NCBI GenBank assembly: GCA_947493195.1 | Contig: CANLQG010000003.1 | Coordinates: 124,001 to 188,000, forward strand | Reading direction: 5' to 3' | Source: an uncultured Sphingomonadaceae bacterium | GTDB lineage: Bacteria > Pseudomonadota > Alphaproteobacteria > Sphingomonadales > Sphingomonadaceae | Length of the DNA stretch: 64,000 nt | Shown here: positions 55,512-64,000 of the stretch, one piece after another | How the letters are laid out: each line of letters begins with the position of its first letter | Numbering within the stretch: position 1 is the stretch's first letter | Notes under the pieces: generated by a model | Told to the model about the DNA's origin: nothing | What the model saw: only the letters and a program-made list of their open reading frames with translations | Database searches by the model: none | Position numbers and translations under genes: made by a program

Positions 55512-57488
55512 ATGTATTCAGCGCCTGATAAGGATGCGCCCCATAGAATGTCCAGCATGGTTCGACTTCCCCTTGTAGCACTCGTCGCGGCTCTGGCCGC
55601 TCCTTCCACTGCTTTCGCGCAGGATGCCGCCGAATGGGACCGCAACCGCGCCCAGCTCGTCGCCCAGCAGCCCGGGCCGATGGCGCGGGAAATCACCCGT
55701 TGGGAACGTCTGTGGGAAGACCGGCAGGCACAGTTGCCGTTCAACGAATACGCCAGCTTCCTGCTAGCGAACCCCGGTTTCCCTGACGAAACCACACTGC
55801 GCGCCCGCGCGGAACAGCGCCTGCGTTCCGAGTTCACCGAGCCCGGAGTCCTGCTGCGTTTCTTCGCCAACGAAGATCCCGTCACCAACTATGCCAAGGC
55901 GCACTACGCGCTGGCGCTGATGGGTGAAGACCGCGCCGCGTCCGAACGCTGGGCGCTGGAAGCATGGCGTGGCGGGGAAATGAGCCCCACGGCGGAAGCT
56001 GCGCTTTCGGCCATGTACGGCAGCAATTTCTCGCAGGCGGACCAGGATGCGCGCATGGACGCGCTGCTCTGGCAGCGCGATCCCGAAGGTGCCGCGCGCC
56101 AGTTGAGCCGCACGTCGGCTGCAAAGCGTGACCTGTTCGCCGCGCGCCTCGCCATCCTGCAGGGCGGCAACGGAGCCACCAGCGCGCCCGGCGCGATGGC
56201 CGACCCCGGCTATCTCTTCAACCGGAGCCGAGAGCTGCGCCAGGAAGGCCGCGCTGGCGAGGCCGTTCGCAATATCGTGGACGGGCCGCAACTCGCCTCC
56301 CTGCCCTTCGACCAGACCGCCTGGATCACCGAGCTTCTGGCCGTGGCCCGCGCTGCCAACACGCGCGACTCCGTTCGCGTGGCGACGCGTGCGATCGAGG
56401 CGTTCGAGCCCGGCTATGATATTTCGACCGGCGAATATCGCCTGCGTGACGATTACACCTCGCTAATGTGGCTGGGCGGCACCAACGCCCTGTGGCAGCT
56501 GGGTGACGGAGCCGCCGCCGCGCCGCTGTTCTACCAGTACGGCGCCGCTGCTCGCACGCCGCAGACCCGCTCCAAGGGCTTTTTCTGGGCGGGCGAGGCC
56601 TATCGTCGCGCCGGGAACACGGCCGAAGCGACGCGCCATTACGAGATGGCTGCCGACTACGCCGACAAGTTCTACGGCCTCATGGCGCTTAACCGGCTGG
56701 GCCGCGACGTGCCCAGCTTCAACCAGTCGCCGCAAGGTGCGCCGACCGAGGCCGAACGCCAGGCTTTCCTCAACCAGCCGATCACCCGCGCCGTGTCCGA
56801 AGTCGCCCGCGATGCACCGTGGAGCACCGGTATCCGCTTCTACCGGTCCATCGCCGACCAGGCCGAGACGGTGGGCGAGCACGTTCTCGTCGCCGAACTC
56901 GCGCGCGATATCGGCCGCCGCGACCTTGCCGTGAACCTTGCCGATTCCGCCATGGAAGACGGGCACAAGGGCTTCACCCAGATCGGCTATCCCACGCTCG
57001 ACACCCCTCCCGGCACCAACTGGACCATGATCCACGCGCTGGCGCGGCAGGAAAGCCAGTTTGCCGAGAACGCCATCAGCCATGCTGGCGCACGTGGTCT
57101 CATGCAGTTCATGCCCGCCACCGCACAGGAAGAAGCGCGCCGGGCCCGCGTCCAGTATTCCGCCAGCCGCCTGATTGACGACCCGCAATATTCGATGATG
57201 CTTGGCTCCAACCACATCGAGCGGCTGATTTCCTACTACGATGGCAGCTACCCCCTGGCCATCGCGGCCTACAACGCCGGTCCCGGCAACGTGAACCGCT
57301 GGCTACGCGAAAATGGCGATCCGCGCGTGACGGGTGACTGGCTACGCTGGATCGAGGAAATCGGCTTCTTCGAGACGAAGAACTACGTGCAGCGCGTGGT
57401 GGAAAATGCGGTGGTGTACGAACACCTCTATCCCGAGCGTACGGGCCGCGTCGGCGAACCGCGCGACGTAACGGATTTCCTGCGCTAG
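55512..57488 (+). CDS. soluble lytic murein transglycosylase (Slt-type)
   Basis: A 658-residue exported enzyme. After a signal peptide ending PSTAFAQ (cleavage near residue 37), an alpha-superhelical U-domain runs to about residue 490. The SLT catalytic domain follows, with E514 in ALARQESQFAENA, and GLMQFMPATAQ and YDGSYPLAIAAYNAGPGNV. It cleaves peptidoglycan to anhydro-muropeptides, the substrates of the AmpG-like permease in this window. ATG 55512 has GGAGG five bases upstream; ATG 55548 and 55557 would give a shorter signal peptide. Confidence 0.92.
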   Translation: MYSAPDKDAPHRMSSMVRLPLVALVAALAAPSTAFAQDAAEWDRNRAQLVAQQPGPMAREITRWERLWEDRQAQLPFNEYASFLLANPGFPDETTLRARAEQRLRSEFTEPGVLLRFFANEDPVTNYAKAHYALALMGEDRAASERWALEAWRGGEMSPTAEAALSAMYGSNFSQADQDARMDALLWQRDPEGAARQLSRTSAAKRDLFAARLAILQGGNGATSAPGAMADPGYLFNRSRELRQEGRAGEAVRNIVDGPQLASLPFDQTAWITELLAVARAANTRDSVRVATRAIEAFEPGYDISTGEYRLRDDYTSLMWLGGTNALWQLGDGAAAAPLFYQYGAAARTPQTRSKGFFWAGEAYRRAGNTAEATRHYEMAADYADKFYGLMALNRLGRDVPSFNQSPQGAPTEAERQAFLNQPITRAVSEVARDAPWSTGIRFYRSIADQAETVGEHVLVAELARDIGRRDLAVNLADSAMEDGHKGFTQIGYPTLDTPPGTNWTMIHALARQESQFAENAISHAGARGLMQFMPATAQEEARRARVQYSASRLIDDPQYSMMLGSNHIERLISYYDGSYPLAIAAYNAGPGNVNRWLRENGDPRVTGDWLRWIEEIGFFETKNYVQRVVENAVVYEHLYPERTGRVGEPRDVTDFLR

Positions 57489-57768
57489 AGAGCAAGCGCC
57501 GGGCGCGCGCGTTCTACGATGCCAGGCGCAGCCTGTTGTCCTGGTCGCCGATAAGCCTCGAAGAGGCGCAGCTTCGTTTCCGGAGATGTCTCCGACGCGA
57601 TGGCATGGAAAGGCGTACGAGACCGGAGAAGACGATTTCGTCCATTCGGCCAAATGGGCTATTATCGATGTATCGTCTCCATTCCCGGCGAGACGCCGCG
57701 CATCGTTGCGTGACGAGAAGGAAATGCAACTGCCCTCCCATCCCCTCTTCGAAACGGTTTCCTGAGCG
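57489..57768. other. intergenic stretch without a supported gene
   Basis: No start codon with a ribosome site and no recognisable protein is seen on either strand. A TATTAT -10-like box (57660-57665) with TTCGTC 17 bases upstream could be the promoter of the small genes that follow. Confidence 0.4.
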
Positions 57769-57951
57769 GTGGCGAAGGTGGTCAATCTGCGCATGGCGCG
57801 CAAGCGCCGGGAACGCGCCGCAAAAGACAAGGCCGCGGCCGACGCCCGCACCCGCCATGGCGCGACGAAGGCGCAGCGCAATGTTGCGCGGCTTGAAGAC
57901 GCACGGGCCGGTCGCCTGCTTGATGGAGTGAAGCTGGAGCGGAACGACTGA
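57769..57951 (+). CDS. DUF4169-family small protein
   Basis: A 60-residue basic protein starting at GTG (VAKVVNLRMARKRRERAAKDK at the start, ATKAQRNVARLEDARAG in the middle). The VVNLR start and the NR-x(3)-G-x-TK-like middle are the DUF4169 pattern. The function is unknown. The stop overlaps the next ATG (TGATG). Confidence 0.75.
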   Translation: MAKVVNLRMARKRRERAAKDKAAADARTRHGATKAQRNVARLEDARAGRLLDGVKLERND

Positions 57952-58157
57952 TGCGCACGACCTATCGTGATGCAAGCGTCCGGCTCTACTTCCTCGACGA
58001 AACCACCGAGGGCGGCGCTGCCGAGACACTGTTCTACGGTCCCCTGAACGAAGCCATGCAACTCGCTGCCCAGCAAGCGGAGGACATTCAGGCCGGCCTC
58101 TATCTGCAAACCGACAATGACGTGGTAGCCTGGCTCGATCTGATCGGTGAGAGTTAG
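57951..58157 (+). CDS. small conserved-type hypothetical protein
   Basis: A 68-residue acidic protein coupled by a one-base overlap to the DUF4169 gene. It reads as a small alpha/beta fold (ASVRLYFLDE, then NEAMQLAAQQAEDIQAGLYLQ). I do not recognise a family, but overlap and composition support translation. Confidence 0.6.
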   Translation: MRTTYRDASVRLYFLDETTEGGAAETLFYGPLNEAMQLAAQQAEDIQAGLYLQTDNDVVAWLDLIGES

Positions 58158-58202
58158 CGTGGTGGTGTGGCGGTTTTCATTCGGAAGGCTATAGGCATCA
58201 CC

Positions 58203-58688
58203 ATGCCCGCCCCGGAAAACACCCAGCCCATAACCCCTGCAGGTCTCGCCGCCCTCAAGGCACGTTACGATCACCTGCTCGGCAAGGAGCGCCCCGAGAT
58301 CGTGGAGATCGTCAGCTGGGCCGCCGGGAATGGCGATCGCAGCGAGAACGGCGACTACCTCTACGGGCGCAAGAAGATGCGCGAGATCGACCGCGAGCTC
58401 GCATTCCTCGCCAAGGTAATGAAGCACGCGAAAGTGGTCGACCCCAGCCAGCAGCCGGACAAGAGCCGTGTGTTCTTCGGCGCGACCGTGACCATAGCCG
58501 ATGAGGATGACGAGCAACGCACGCTCACCATCGTGGGCGACAAGGAACAGGATGCCAGCGGCGGAAAGGTCGGCTGGTCCAGCCCCATCGCGCGCGCCTT
58601 GCGCGGTGCGGAGGTGGGCGACCTGCGCACCGTTCGCCTGCCCGGCGGCGAAAAAGAATGGGAAGTGGTGGCGATCAGCTATCCCTAG
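58203..58688 (+). CDS. greB: transcription elongation factor GreB
   Basis: A 161-residue Gre factor that rescues backtracked RNA polymerase. The N-terminal coiled coil carries the acidic tip in GDRSENGDYLYGRKKMREIDREL. The C-terminal FKBP-like domain ends in KEWEVVAISY. YLYGRKKMR is typical of GreB rather than GreA. ATG 58203 is used; 12 additional codons upstream are unlike the family. Confidence 0.93.
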   Translation: MPAPENTQPITPAGLAALKARYDHLLGKERPEIVEIVSWAAGNGDRSENGDYLYGRKKMREIDRELAFLAKVMKHAKVVDPSQQPDKSRVFFGATVTIADEDDEQRTLTIVGDKEQDASGGKVGWSSPIARALRGAEVGDLRTVRLPGGEKEWEVVAISYP

Positions 58689-58768
58689 CGACGAAAATAT
58701 TTTCTGCATCGCTGTAAGACTTTCGGATCCTGCCGGACTACCCTTGCATGGCACGAGGGGAAGACACT

Positions 58769-59299
58769 TTGCACAAGGCACCGCTATCGCAGGATGATGC
58801 CTATCGCAGCGCTGCGGAGGAATATGGCAGGGCCATAGACCGGCTGGCGCGCGGATACGAAGCCGACGCGGACCTGACGCGCGACCTGGTGCAGGATATC
58901 CACGCCGAACTCTGGCGCAGCTTCGCCTATTTCGAAGGCCAGTGCTCGGTGAAAAGCTGGGTCTACCGCATTGCCCACAACGTGGCGGTGACCCATGTCC
59001 AGACCGCGCTTCGGCGCAAGCCTGAAGCCCTGGTGGGCCTTGACGGCATCACCGAACTGGCCGCTCCCGACGATGTCGCCGCGCAAACCGAAGCCGCGCA
59101 ATTGCGCCACCGCCTGCTGGCCACGGTGCACCGGCTGAAGCCTGCCGACAGACAGGTGATGCTGCTTTACCTGGAAGACCTCACCGCTGCCGAAATCGGG
59201 GAGGTGACGGGCCTGTCCGCGGGCGCGGTTGCCACCCGAATTCACCGCTTGAAAAGCCTGCTTGCCGAAGCCCTTTCACACGAAGGAGACAGCCAATGA
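58769..59299 (+). CDS. ECF-type RNA polymerase sigma factor
   Basis: A 176-residue sigma factor with region 2 (LVQDIHAELWRSFAYFEGQCSVKSWVYRIAHNVAV) and region 4 (LKPADRQVMLLYLEDLTAAEIGEVTGLSAGAVATRIHRLK); no region 3. A TTG at 58769 has AGGGG eight bases upstream; the ATG 21 bases earlier lacks a site. A TGTAAGACTTTCGG element at 58714-58727 may be an autoregulated promoter. The stop overlaps the ATGATG of the membrane protein gene that follows. Confidence 0.85.
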   Translation: MHKAPLSQDDAYRSAAEEYGRAIDRLARGYEADADLTRDLVQDIHAELWRSFAYFEGQCSVKSWVYRIAHNVAVTHVQTALRRKPEALVGLDGITELAAPDDVAAQTEAAQLRHRLLATVHRLKPADRQVMLLYLEDLTAAEIGEVTGLSAGAVATRIHRLKSLLAEALSHEGDSQ

Positions 59300-59880
59300 T
59301 GTCCGACAAGATCGCTCGCGACAGCTGGAAGGCTGCCGACACGACCACGCCGCTTCCCGCACTGGACGAGTTGCGTGCGCGGGCCGACAAGTTCCGGCGC
59401 GTGATACGGCGACGGAATCTCGTGGAATACGTTGCCGGCATTCTTGTCGTCGTCATGTTTTCCATGGCCGCGCTCACCGCGCCGCTGCTCGCCCTGCGCA
59501 TCGGCAGTGCGCTGGTGGCGGGCGGCGCCTGCGTGGTGATGTGGCAACTCTACCGGCGCGGCAGACCGCTTTCCCCGCCCGAACACGGGGGCCGGTTGTC
59601 GGTGCTGGAATTCCAGCGGCGCGAACTGGTGCGCCAGCGCGATGCGCTGGACAGCATCTTTACCTGGTACCTCCTGCCGCTCATCCCCGGCATGGCGGTG
59701 ATCATGGCCGCGCCGCTGCTGTCGTTGCCGCCCGATGCCTGGCGGATGCCGCCCACCGATGCGCTGTTCGTGATGGCCGCGGTCATGGGCGTGTTCGTCG
59801 CGGTCTACCTGCTCAACAAGTGGGGTGCCCGCCGCCTGCAACGCCAGATCGACGAAATCGACGCGCTGATGGCCGAATGA
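59296..59880 (+). CDS. membrane protein paired with the ECF sigma factor
   Basis: A 194-residue protein with a cytoplasmic N-terminal helix (residues 1-40) and four membrane helices in two pairs (about 45-62, 66-83, 118-137, 145-163), with a basic loop between. It lacks the ZAS zinc-binding anti-sigma signature and the DUF1109 pattern. The overlap with the sigma gene implies a shared job, most simply an unusual membrane anti-sigma factor. That is inference. Confidence 0.65.
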   Translation: MMSDKIARDSWKAADTTTPLPALDELRARADKFRRVIRRRNLVEYVAGILVVVMFSMAALTAPLLALRIGSALVAGGACVVMWQLYRRGRPLSPPEHGGRLSVLEFQRRELVRQRDALDSIFTWYLLPLIPGMAVIMAAPLLSLPPDAWRMPPTDALFVMAAVMGVFVAVYLLNKWGARRLQRQIDEIDALMAE

Positions 59881-59882
59881 AA

Positions 59883-59917
59883 AGGGGCGCGCATGGTACC
59901 AATCCACGCGCGCCCCT
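59883..59917. terminator. bidirectional terminator after the flotillin operon
   Basis: AGGGGCGCGC (59883-59892) pairs with GCGCGCCCCT (59908-59917). On the minus strand the stem is followed by a T-run of four (reading from the flotillin gene), so it ends that operon. It may also serve the converging plus-strand genes. Confidence 0.75.
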
Positions 59918-59937
59918 ATAGTAATGCAAGGCCAGCA

Positions 59938-61701
59938 TTACTTGGCGGGCCTGGCCTCGTCGTCTTCGCTCTCGGTGTCGGTTTCGAACAGCGAGGGGGT
60001 GGCCTTCTCGTCCGAGAAGTCGGGCGCGCTGCTGAAGTCGGTCCCGTTTGAACCATTGGTCGAACCGTTGGCCGCGCCTTCCACAAGCTTCCCGAGCGAG
60101 CTGCCGTCGAGGCCCAGTTCCTTCATCAGCCCGTCGAGAACCGGCGCCTGCGCGCGGTAGGCTAAAGCTGCGGCCACGGCATCGTTGGCAAGGTTGCCCG
60201 AACCGCCGCCCGCGCCCGATCCGTTGGTCGCCGAACCCGGTGCGCCGGAGCGCTGGGTAAGGCCGTCGACCTGCACGATCTTGATCGAGTCGATCGCTTC
60301 CATCGGCTTCGCGCTTTCGCGGATGACTTCCGGGAGCACCTTGAGCAGGGCCAGCTTTGTCTGCAGGCTGATCTGCTCCATCGACAGGATGTTCGCCGCT
60401 TCGTTGACGGCACGCTGGCCGGCAGCTTCCACCTCGAACTTCACACGGTCGGCTTCGGCCAGCAGCTTGGTAGCATCGGCCTCACCCTTGGCCGCCAGAC
60501 GGGCGGCTTCGGCGCGGTTGGTGGCTGCATCCTTGTCGGCCTCTGCATCGACGCGGATCTTGATCGCATCGCGCTCCGCCTGCTTGGCTGCTTCGATCAG
60601 CTCGATCTTCTTCTGACGCTCGGCAATCTCGCTTTCGCGGGCCGTGGCGACCTGTTCCTCGGCAGCGACGGCTTTGGCGCGCGCTGCGTCGGCTTCGGCC
60701 TTGGCCTGGCTTTCCTCGCGAGACTTGTTCTGCACCGCGATCTGCTGTTCCTGACGAGCAATCTCGAGAGCGCGTACCTGGTCGATGCGGGCCTCTTCGA
60801 CCAGCCGGTCGGCCTCGATCTGCTGTGCGTCGACCTGCTTCTTTGCCTCGATCCGGGCGGCATCGGCTTCGCGTTGCCGCTCGGCCTGTTCACGGGCGAT
60901 TTCGGACATCTGCGCGGCACGCCGCACCTCCACTTCCCGCTCCTGCCCCAGCCGGGCGTATTCAGTGTCACGGCTGATCTCGAAGCTCTTCTGCGCCGCC
61001 TCGAGGTTCTTTGTCTCCATCTGCACACGCGTGTCCTGCTCGATGTCGTTGCGCAGCTTCTTGCGCGCCTCGATCTGCTCGGTCAGCTTGGTCAGGCCTT
61101 CGGCATCGAATGCGTTGTTGGCGTTGAAGTGCTCGATGCTGGTCTGGTCCAGCCCGGTGAGCGAGACAGATTCCAGCTCCAGGCCGTTCATGGCGAGGTC
61201 GTTGGACGAGACCTGCTGCACCTTCTGCACGAAGTCTGCGCGCTGTTCGTGCAGTTCGTTCATGGTCATGCCGGCCGCAACGGAGCGCAGCGCATCGACG
61301 AACTTGCCTTCGACAAGATCCTTGAGCATCTCGGGCTGCATCGTACGCTGGCCCAGCGTCTGCGCGGCCATGGCGATGGCTTCGGCGTCCGGCTTCACGC
61401 GGACGTAGAATTCCGCCTTCACGTCGATACGCAGGCGATCGAGCGTAATCAGCGCTTCACCGTCGCGGCGCATCACGCTGAGAACCAGCGTGTTCATGTT
61501 GACGGGCATGGTCTCGTGGAAGATCGGGAAGACGAGTGCGCCCCCGTTCATCACGACCTTTTCCCCGCCCACACCGGTGCGCACGAAGGCAACTTCCTTT
61601 GACGCGCGGCGATACATCTTCAGCATGAAGATGATGACCGCCAGGCCGAGAATGACCAAGCCCGCCCCCCATACGAGGCCAAGATCCAGTAATCCTTCCA
61701 T
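59938..61701 (-). CDS. flotillin-family SPFH protein (YqiK-like)
   Basis: A 587-residue protein with one N-terminal membrane segment (about 5-25), an SPFH domain (to about residue 190, with VEGKFVDALRSVAAGMTMNELHEQR) and a long alanine/glutamate-rich coiled coil (about 195-445). A glycine/serine-rich linker and an acidic tail follow. Flotillins scaffold membrane microdomains. The gene for an NfeD-like partner lies 25 bases upstream, as in yqiJ-yqiK. Confidence 0.92.
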   Translation of the reverse strand: MEGLLDLGLVWGAGLVILGLAVIIFMLKMYRRASKEVAFVRTGVGGEKVVMNGGALVFPIFHETMPVNMNTLVLSVMRRDGEALITLDRLRIDVKAEFYVRVKPDAEAIAMAAQTLGQRTMQPEMLKDLVEGKFVDALRSVAAGMTMNELHEQRADFVQKVQQVSSNDLAMNGLELESVSLTGLDQTSIEHFNANNAFDAEGLTKLTEQIEARKKLRNDIEQDTRVQMETKNLEAAQKSFEISRDTEYARLGQEREVEVRRAAQMSEIAREQAERQREADAARIEAKKQVDAQQIEADRLVEEARIDQVRALEIARQEQQIAVQNKSREESQAKAEADAARAKAVAAEEQVATARESEIAERQKKIELIEAAKQAERDAIKIRVDAEADKDAATNRAEAARLAAKGEADATKLLAEADRVKFEVEAAGQRAVNEAANILSMEQISLQTKLALLKVLPEVIRESAKPMEAIDSIKIVQVDGLTQRSGAPGSATNGSGAGGGSGNLANDAVAAALAYRAQAPVLDGLMKELGLDGSSLGKLVEGAANGSTNGSNGTDFSSAPDFSDEKATPSLFETDTESEDDEARPAK

Positions 61702-61726
61702 TTCTTCTCCTATCGTTATCTATGTG

Positions 61727-62389
61727 TCAGGACACTGGCGCCAGCTTGCGCTCTGCCAGGGGTACGCCGAAAAAGACGCTTCCCTCGCGGCGCACGAGCA
61801 ATACCTCGTCCCCCTGATGAATGATGCTCGCATCCTCATGTGGCTCGAGCATTACGTAATGCGCGTGACCGTGACGGTCGCGCACTTTCGTTCTTGCAGG
61901 AGAGCCGCGTTCGGCTGTCCCGGTGGTTACGGTTCCTCGGCGGCCGACGAGGCTGCCCAGCCCTACGGCGCTGGTCTCGTCCTGCGGCAGCAGGTTGCCC
62001 AGCGGACGCACCAGCATTGCCGTCAGCGGCAATGTCGTACCGCCGGAAAACAGCGCAGCCAGCCACGGGTAGAGCGGGTTGCCGGTAAGTTCCGTGGCAA
62101 AAACCTGGATGCCCATGCCCACCACGGTGAACAGCAGCAGGAACACCATCAGCCACACCATCAGCGGCACCCGGCCCAGTCCAAGCAGGGTCAGCAAGGC
62201 TCCGCCGAAACCGGCAGAGGGCGCTTCCACTGCGTCCGCATTGAAATCCGGCGCATCGAGGTCCAGGTCGAGTTCGACATCCCCGCCGAAATCGAAATCG
62301 CCAAGACCGATCACCTGCAGCACAAGCGCAAGAACCATCAGGCCAAAGGCGATCGCGAATGGCAGGTTGTAATCGGCAAGCAGGCTCAT
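61727..62389 (-). CDS. YqiJ/NfeD-like membrane protein with OB fold
   Basis: A 220-residue protein: one N-terminal helix (about 10-28), an acidic stretch rich in Asp-Leu repeats, and two or three further helices. The C-terminal OB-fold domain (LVGRRGTVTTGTAERGSPARTKV, then HEDASIIHQGDEVLLVRREG) is typical of NfeD/YqiJ proteins that pair with flotillins. ATG 62389 is used rather than the longer frame. Confidence 0.85.
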   Translation of the reverse strand: MSLLADYNLPFAIAFGLMVLALVLQVIGLGDFDFGGDVELDLDLDAPDFNADAVEAPSAGFGGALLTLLGLGRVPLMVWLMVFLLLFTVVGMGIQVFATELTGNPLYPWLAALFSGGTTLPLTAMLVRPLGNLLPQDETSAVGLGSLVGRRGTVTTGTAERGSPARTKVRDRHGHAHYVMLEPHEDASIIHQGDEVLLVRREGSVFFGVPLAERKLAPVS

Positions 62390-62573
62390 CGTATCGCTCA
62401 CCACCCGGCGAGCAGCCGAGGGCGTCCTTTTCAAGTTTGGGTCAATTTTTCCGGATGCCCCTTCCCGTTCCATTCATATCGCAGAAATCCCGCGAAAATT
62501 CCAGAAAAACCGGATTCGGACGATACGATTTTCGGGATTCCATCGCTGGGGAAAAGGCGCCTATATAACAGGT

Positions 62574-63062
62574 ATGAAGCGCCTCTTGATCGCGATTGCC
62601 CTGCTGACTCTGGCTGGCCCCGTCTGGGCCAAGGACAGCCTTGGCGTGTTCGGCCAATGGGGCGCGTTTCGCGATGCAGAGGTGCCCCGCTGCTATGCAA
62701 TCGCAGCGGCAGAGACAGGGCGGGATCGCCGCGACTTCGATCCTTTCGCCAGCGTGGGGATCTGGCCCGAACGGCAAGTTCGCGGGCAGGTTCATTTCCG
62801 GCTGAGCCGCGAGTTGTCATCATCTCCCCGCCTGCGCCTGGCTATCGGTGGACAGCGTTTCGACCTGACCGGCGGTGGCGGCGACGCTTGGGCGTCCAGC
62901 ACGGGAGACGATGCCGCAATCCGCACGGCAATGCGCGCTGCCAGCCGCATGAGCATCAGCGCCACGGATAATCGCGGCAACCGCTTTACCGATCGCTATT
63001 CGCTGGAAGGCGCCGCCACGGCCATCGATGCCGCCCGTGTCGGCTGTGCCGCCCGTCGATAG
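62574..63062 (+). CDS. secreted protein, possibly IalB-like
   Basis: A 162-residue exported protein with a signal peptide ending VWAK (residue 20) and a disulfide-capable pair (C39, C158 approximately). FGQWGAFRDAEVPRCYAIAAA followed by a beta-rich body recalls the invasion-associated locus B family. The match rests on pattern only. A TATATA box 7-12 bases before the ATG suggests a leaderless message. Confidence 0.6.
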   Translation: MKRLLIAIALLTLAGPVWAKDSLGVFGQWGAFRDAEVPRCYAIAAAETGRDRRDFDPFASVGIWPERQVRGQVHFRLSRELSSSPRLRLAIGGQRFDLTGGGGDAWASSTGDDAAIRTAMRAASRMSISATDNRGNRFTDRYSLEGAATAIDAARVGCAARR

Positions 63063-63123
63063 GTACGAAAAAGGCCGACAGGATCGCTCCCGCCAGCCCT
63101 CTTCAGGTCAATCGTGACGCGTC

Positions 63124-63810
63124 TTAGAAGCGCAGACCGAAGCCCACGGCAACCTGGTGACGGTCAAGGTCGGCGTCGAAGCGGTCGCTTTCGCCGGTGT
63201 CATCGTCGAAGAAGTCGTCGTCGTTGAAGTCGAATTCGCCTTCGCTGTAGTTGGAATAGCGGTATTCCAGCTTCACGAACGAATTCTCGCTCACGGCATA
63301 TTCGGCACCAGCGCCAACGCGGTAGCCGTCGAGGTCGAGGTTCGTTTCGATCTCGGTGGTGCCGTCATCGGCCAGCAGGTTATAACGGGCATTGGTATAG
63401 CCGCCCTTCACGTAGACCAGCATGTTGTCACCTGCCAGGATACCGGCGCGCGCGCCGACATAGAGGTCACGGCCCGTATCGAGCTGCGCGCCGAAGCCGA
63501 GGTCTTCCAGGTCGCCATCGACGATTTCTGTATCGGCGGTGGACTTGGAAAGCTCTGCTTCCGCGCCCAGCACGACGCCGCCCACGGCTACGTCGTAACC
63601 GACGCCTACACCATAGAGCAGACCGTCGATCGACTGGTCGTCCTCATCGTTGAATTCGTTGTCGACGTCGCTGCCGGCCTTGCTGATGTCATACCCGGCG
63701 ATGCCTTCGATGCGGGGACCGGTGAAAGCCGAGTTGTCCTGTGCAGCGGCGGGAAGGGCCAGTGCCGTTGCCGAGGCCGATGCGAGGATGAGTGCGATAC
63801 CCTTTTTCAT
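63124..63810 (-). CDS. outer-membrane beta-barrel protein
   Basis: A 228-residue exported protein. The signal peptide ends PAAAQD (residue 23), then eight amphipathic strands alternate with acidic, aspartate-rich loops (a run of six acidic residues in NDDDFFDDD), and the C-terminus is VAVGFGLRF. This fits the eight-stranded barrel type of sphingomonad surface proteins. ATG 63810 has GGAG six bases upstream, which settles the start over ATG 63822. Confidence 0.85.
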   Translation of the reverse strand: MKKGIALILASASATALALPAAAQDNSAFTGPRIEGIAGYDISKAGSDVDNEFNDEDDQSIDGLLYGVGVGYDVAVGGVVLGAEAELSKSTADTEIVDGDLEDLGFGAQLDTGRDLYVGARAGILAGDNMLVYVKGGYTNARYNLLADDGTTEIETNLDLDGYRVGAGAEYAVSENSFVKLEYRYSNYSEGEFDFNDDDFFDDDTGESDRFDADLDRHQVAVGFGLRF

Positions 63811-63900
63811 TGTATTCTCCATTCAAATTCAAAACCGGGAATGTCCCGCGTTTGGACAGCCAGAATGAAGCACGTGCGCAGTTCGTTTCATTAACCCTGC

Positions 63901-63939
63901 ACAACAGCGAAGGTGTTGTTTTCCAGCAACATTGTTGCT
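63901..63939. repeat. pair of CAACA/TGTTG inverted repeats upstream of the barrel gene
   Basis: ACAACA (63901-63906) pairs with TGTTGT (63914-63919) across seven bases. Five bases on, AGCAACA (63925-63931) pairs with TGTTGCT (63933-63939) across one base. Both share the CAACA half-site, a common arrangement for paired operators. Confidence 0.4.
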
Positions 63940-64000
63940 CGACGAACTGCCAATTTTTTCCGACGAAAGACGGGAACGTTTCCATACTATCTGCGAAACG

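Noticed and set aside
57342-58781. A 479-codon open frame on the minus strand
   Set aside because: It runs through the 57.5 kb intergenic stretch and opposite greB, with no start site and a patchwork composition; greB and the DUF4169 gene are better supported.
1-64000. CRISPR arrays, insertion sequences, phage or plasmid genes
   Set aside because: No spaced direct repeats, transposase or integrase domains, or terminal inverted repeats were seen; composition looks uniform.

Overview
The window is about 64 kb of GC-rich, densely coded chromosome with no mobile elements, phage genes or CRISPR arrays. Several features point to an alphaproteobacterium of the order Sphingomonadales, probably the Erythrobacteraceae. 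These are the run pyrF-trpF-trpB-trpA-accD-folC, a cell-cycle kinase CckA and its pathway member CpdR, a SapC-family protein, a GTTC-N7-GTTC LexA box in front of recA, EcfG-type general-stress promoters, and a FadN-like (dehydrogenase first, hydratase second) fatty-acid oxidation protein. The family-level placement is inference from gene content.

Layout. 1-10.7 kb: end of purB, a LapA-like membrane protein, pyrimidine and tryptophan synthesis, accD, folC, an AmpG-like permease, and two rRNA-modifying enzymes. 10.7-22.5 kb: a secreted protein behind a probable stress promoter, a UvrD-like helicase, a Crp/Fnr regulator, a DMT exporter, an RhlE-like RNA helicase, an FAD oxidoreductase, sapC, a strong candidate small RNA gene, an N-formylglutamate amidohydrolase, cpdR and tRNA-Val(GAC). 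22.5-34 kb: a lipid-metabolism block. A MerR regulator and fadD lie on the minus strand. Divergent from them are thiolase, a two-domain beta-oxidation protein, acyl-CoA dehydrogenase and a nitronate monooxygenase-like gene. These run straight into a tight three-gene operon of type III polyketide synthase, methyltransferase and flavoprotein. A perfect 14-bp palindrome lies between the divergent arms. 34-49.4 kb: icd, a GNAT-nitrilase fusion, putP, a CPA2 antiporter, a small hydrophilic protein behind a second stress-type promoter, alaS, a methyltransferase, recA and two adjacent DUF4139 proteins. 49.4-64 kb: cckA, a DUF2062 protein, smpB, a DUF885 lipoprotein, dapA, a lytic transglycosylase, small DUF genes, greB, an ECF sigma factor with a membrane partner, a flotillin/NfeD-like pair and an outer-membrane barrel.

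How the genes work together. The lipid block can activate fatty acids, degrade them and, in the adjoining polyketide operon, plausibly divert acyl-CoA into methylated and oxidised phenolic or pyrone lipids. CckA and CpdR belong to one phosphorelay. The most promising undescribed items are the polyketide operon with its beta-oxidation neighbours, the small RNA at about 20,768-20,872 with two anti-Shine-Dalgarno-like segments, and a TonB-box-like string inside a secreted DUF4139 protein.
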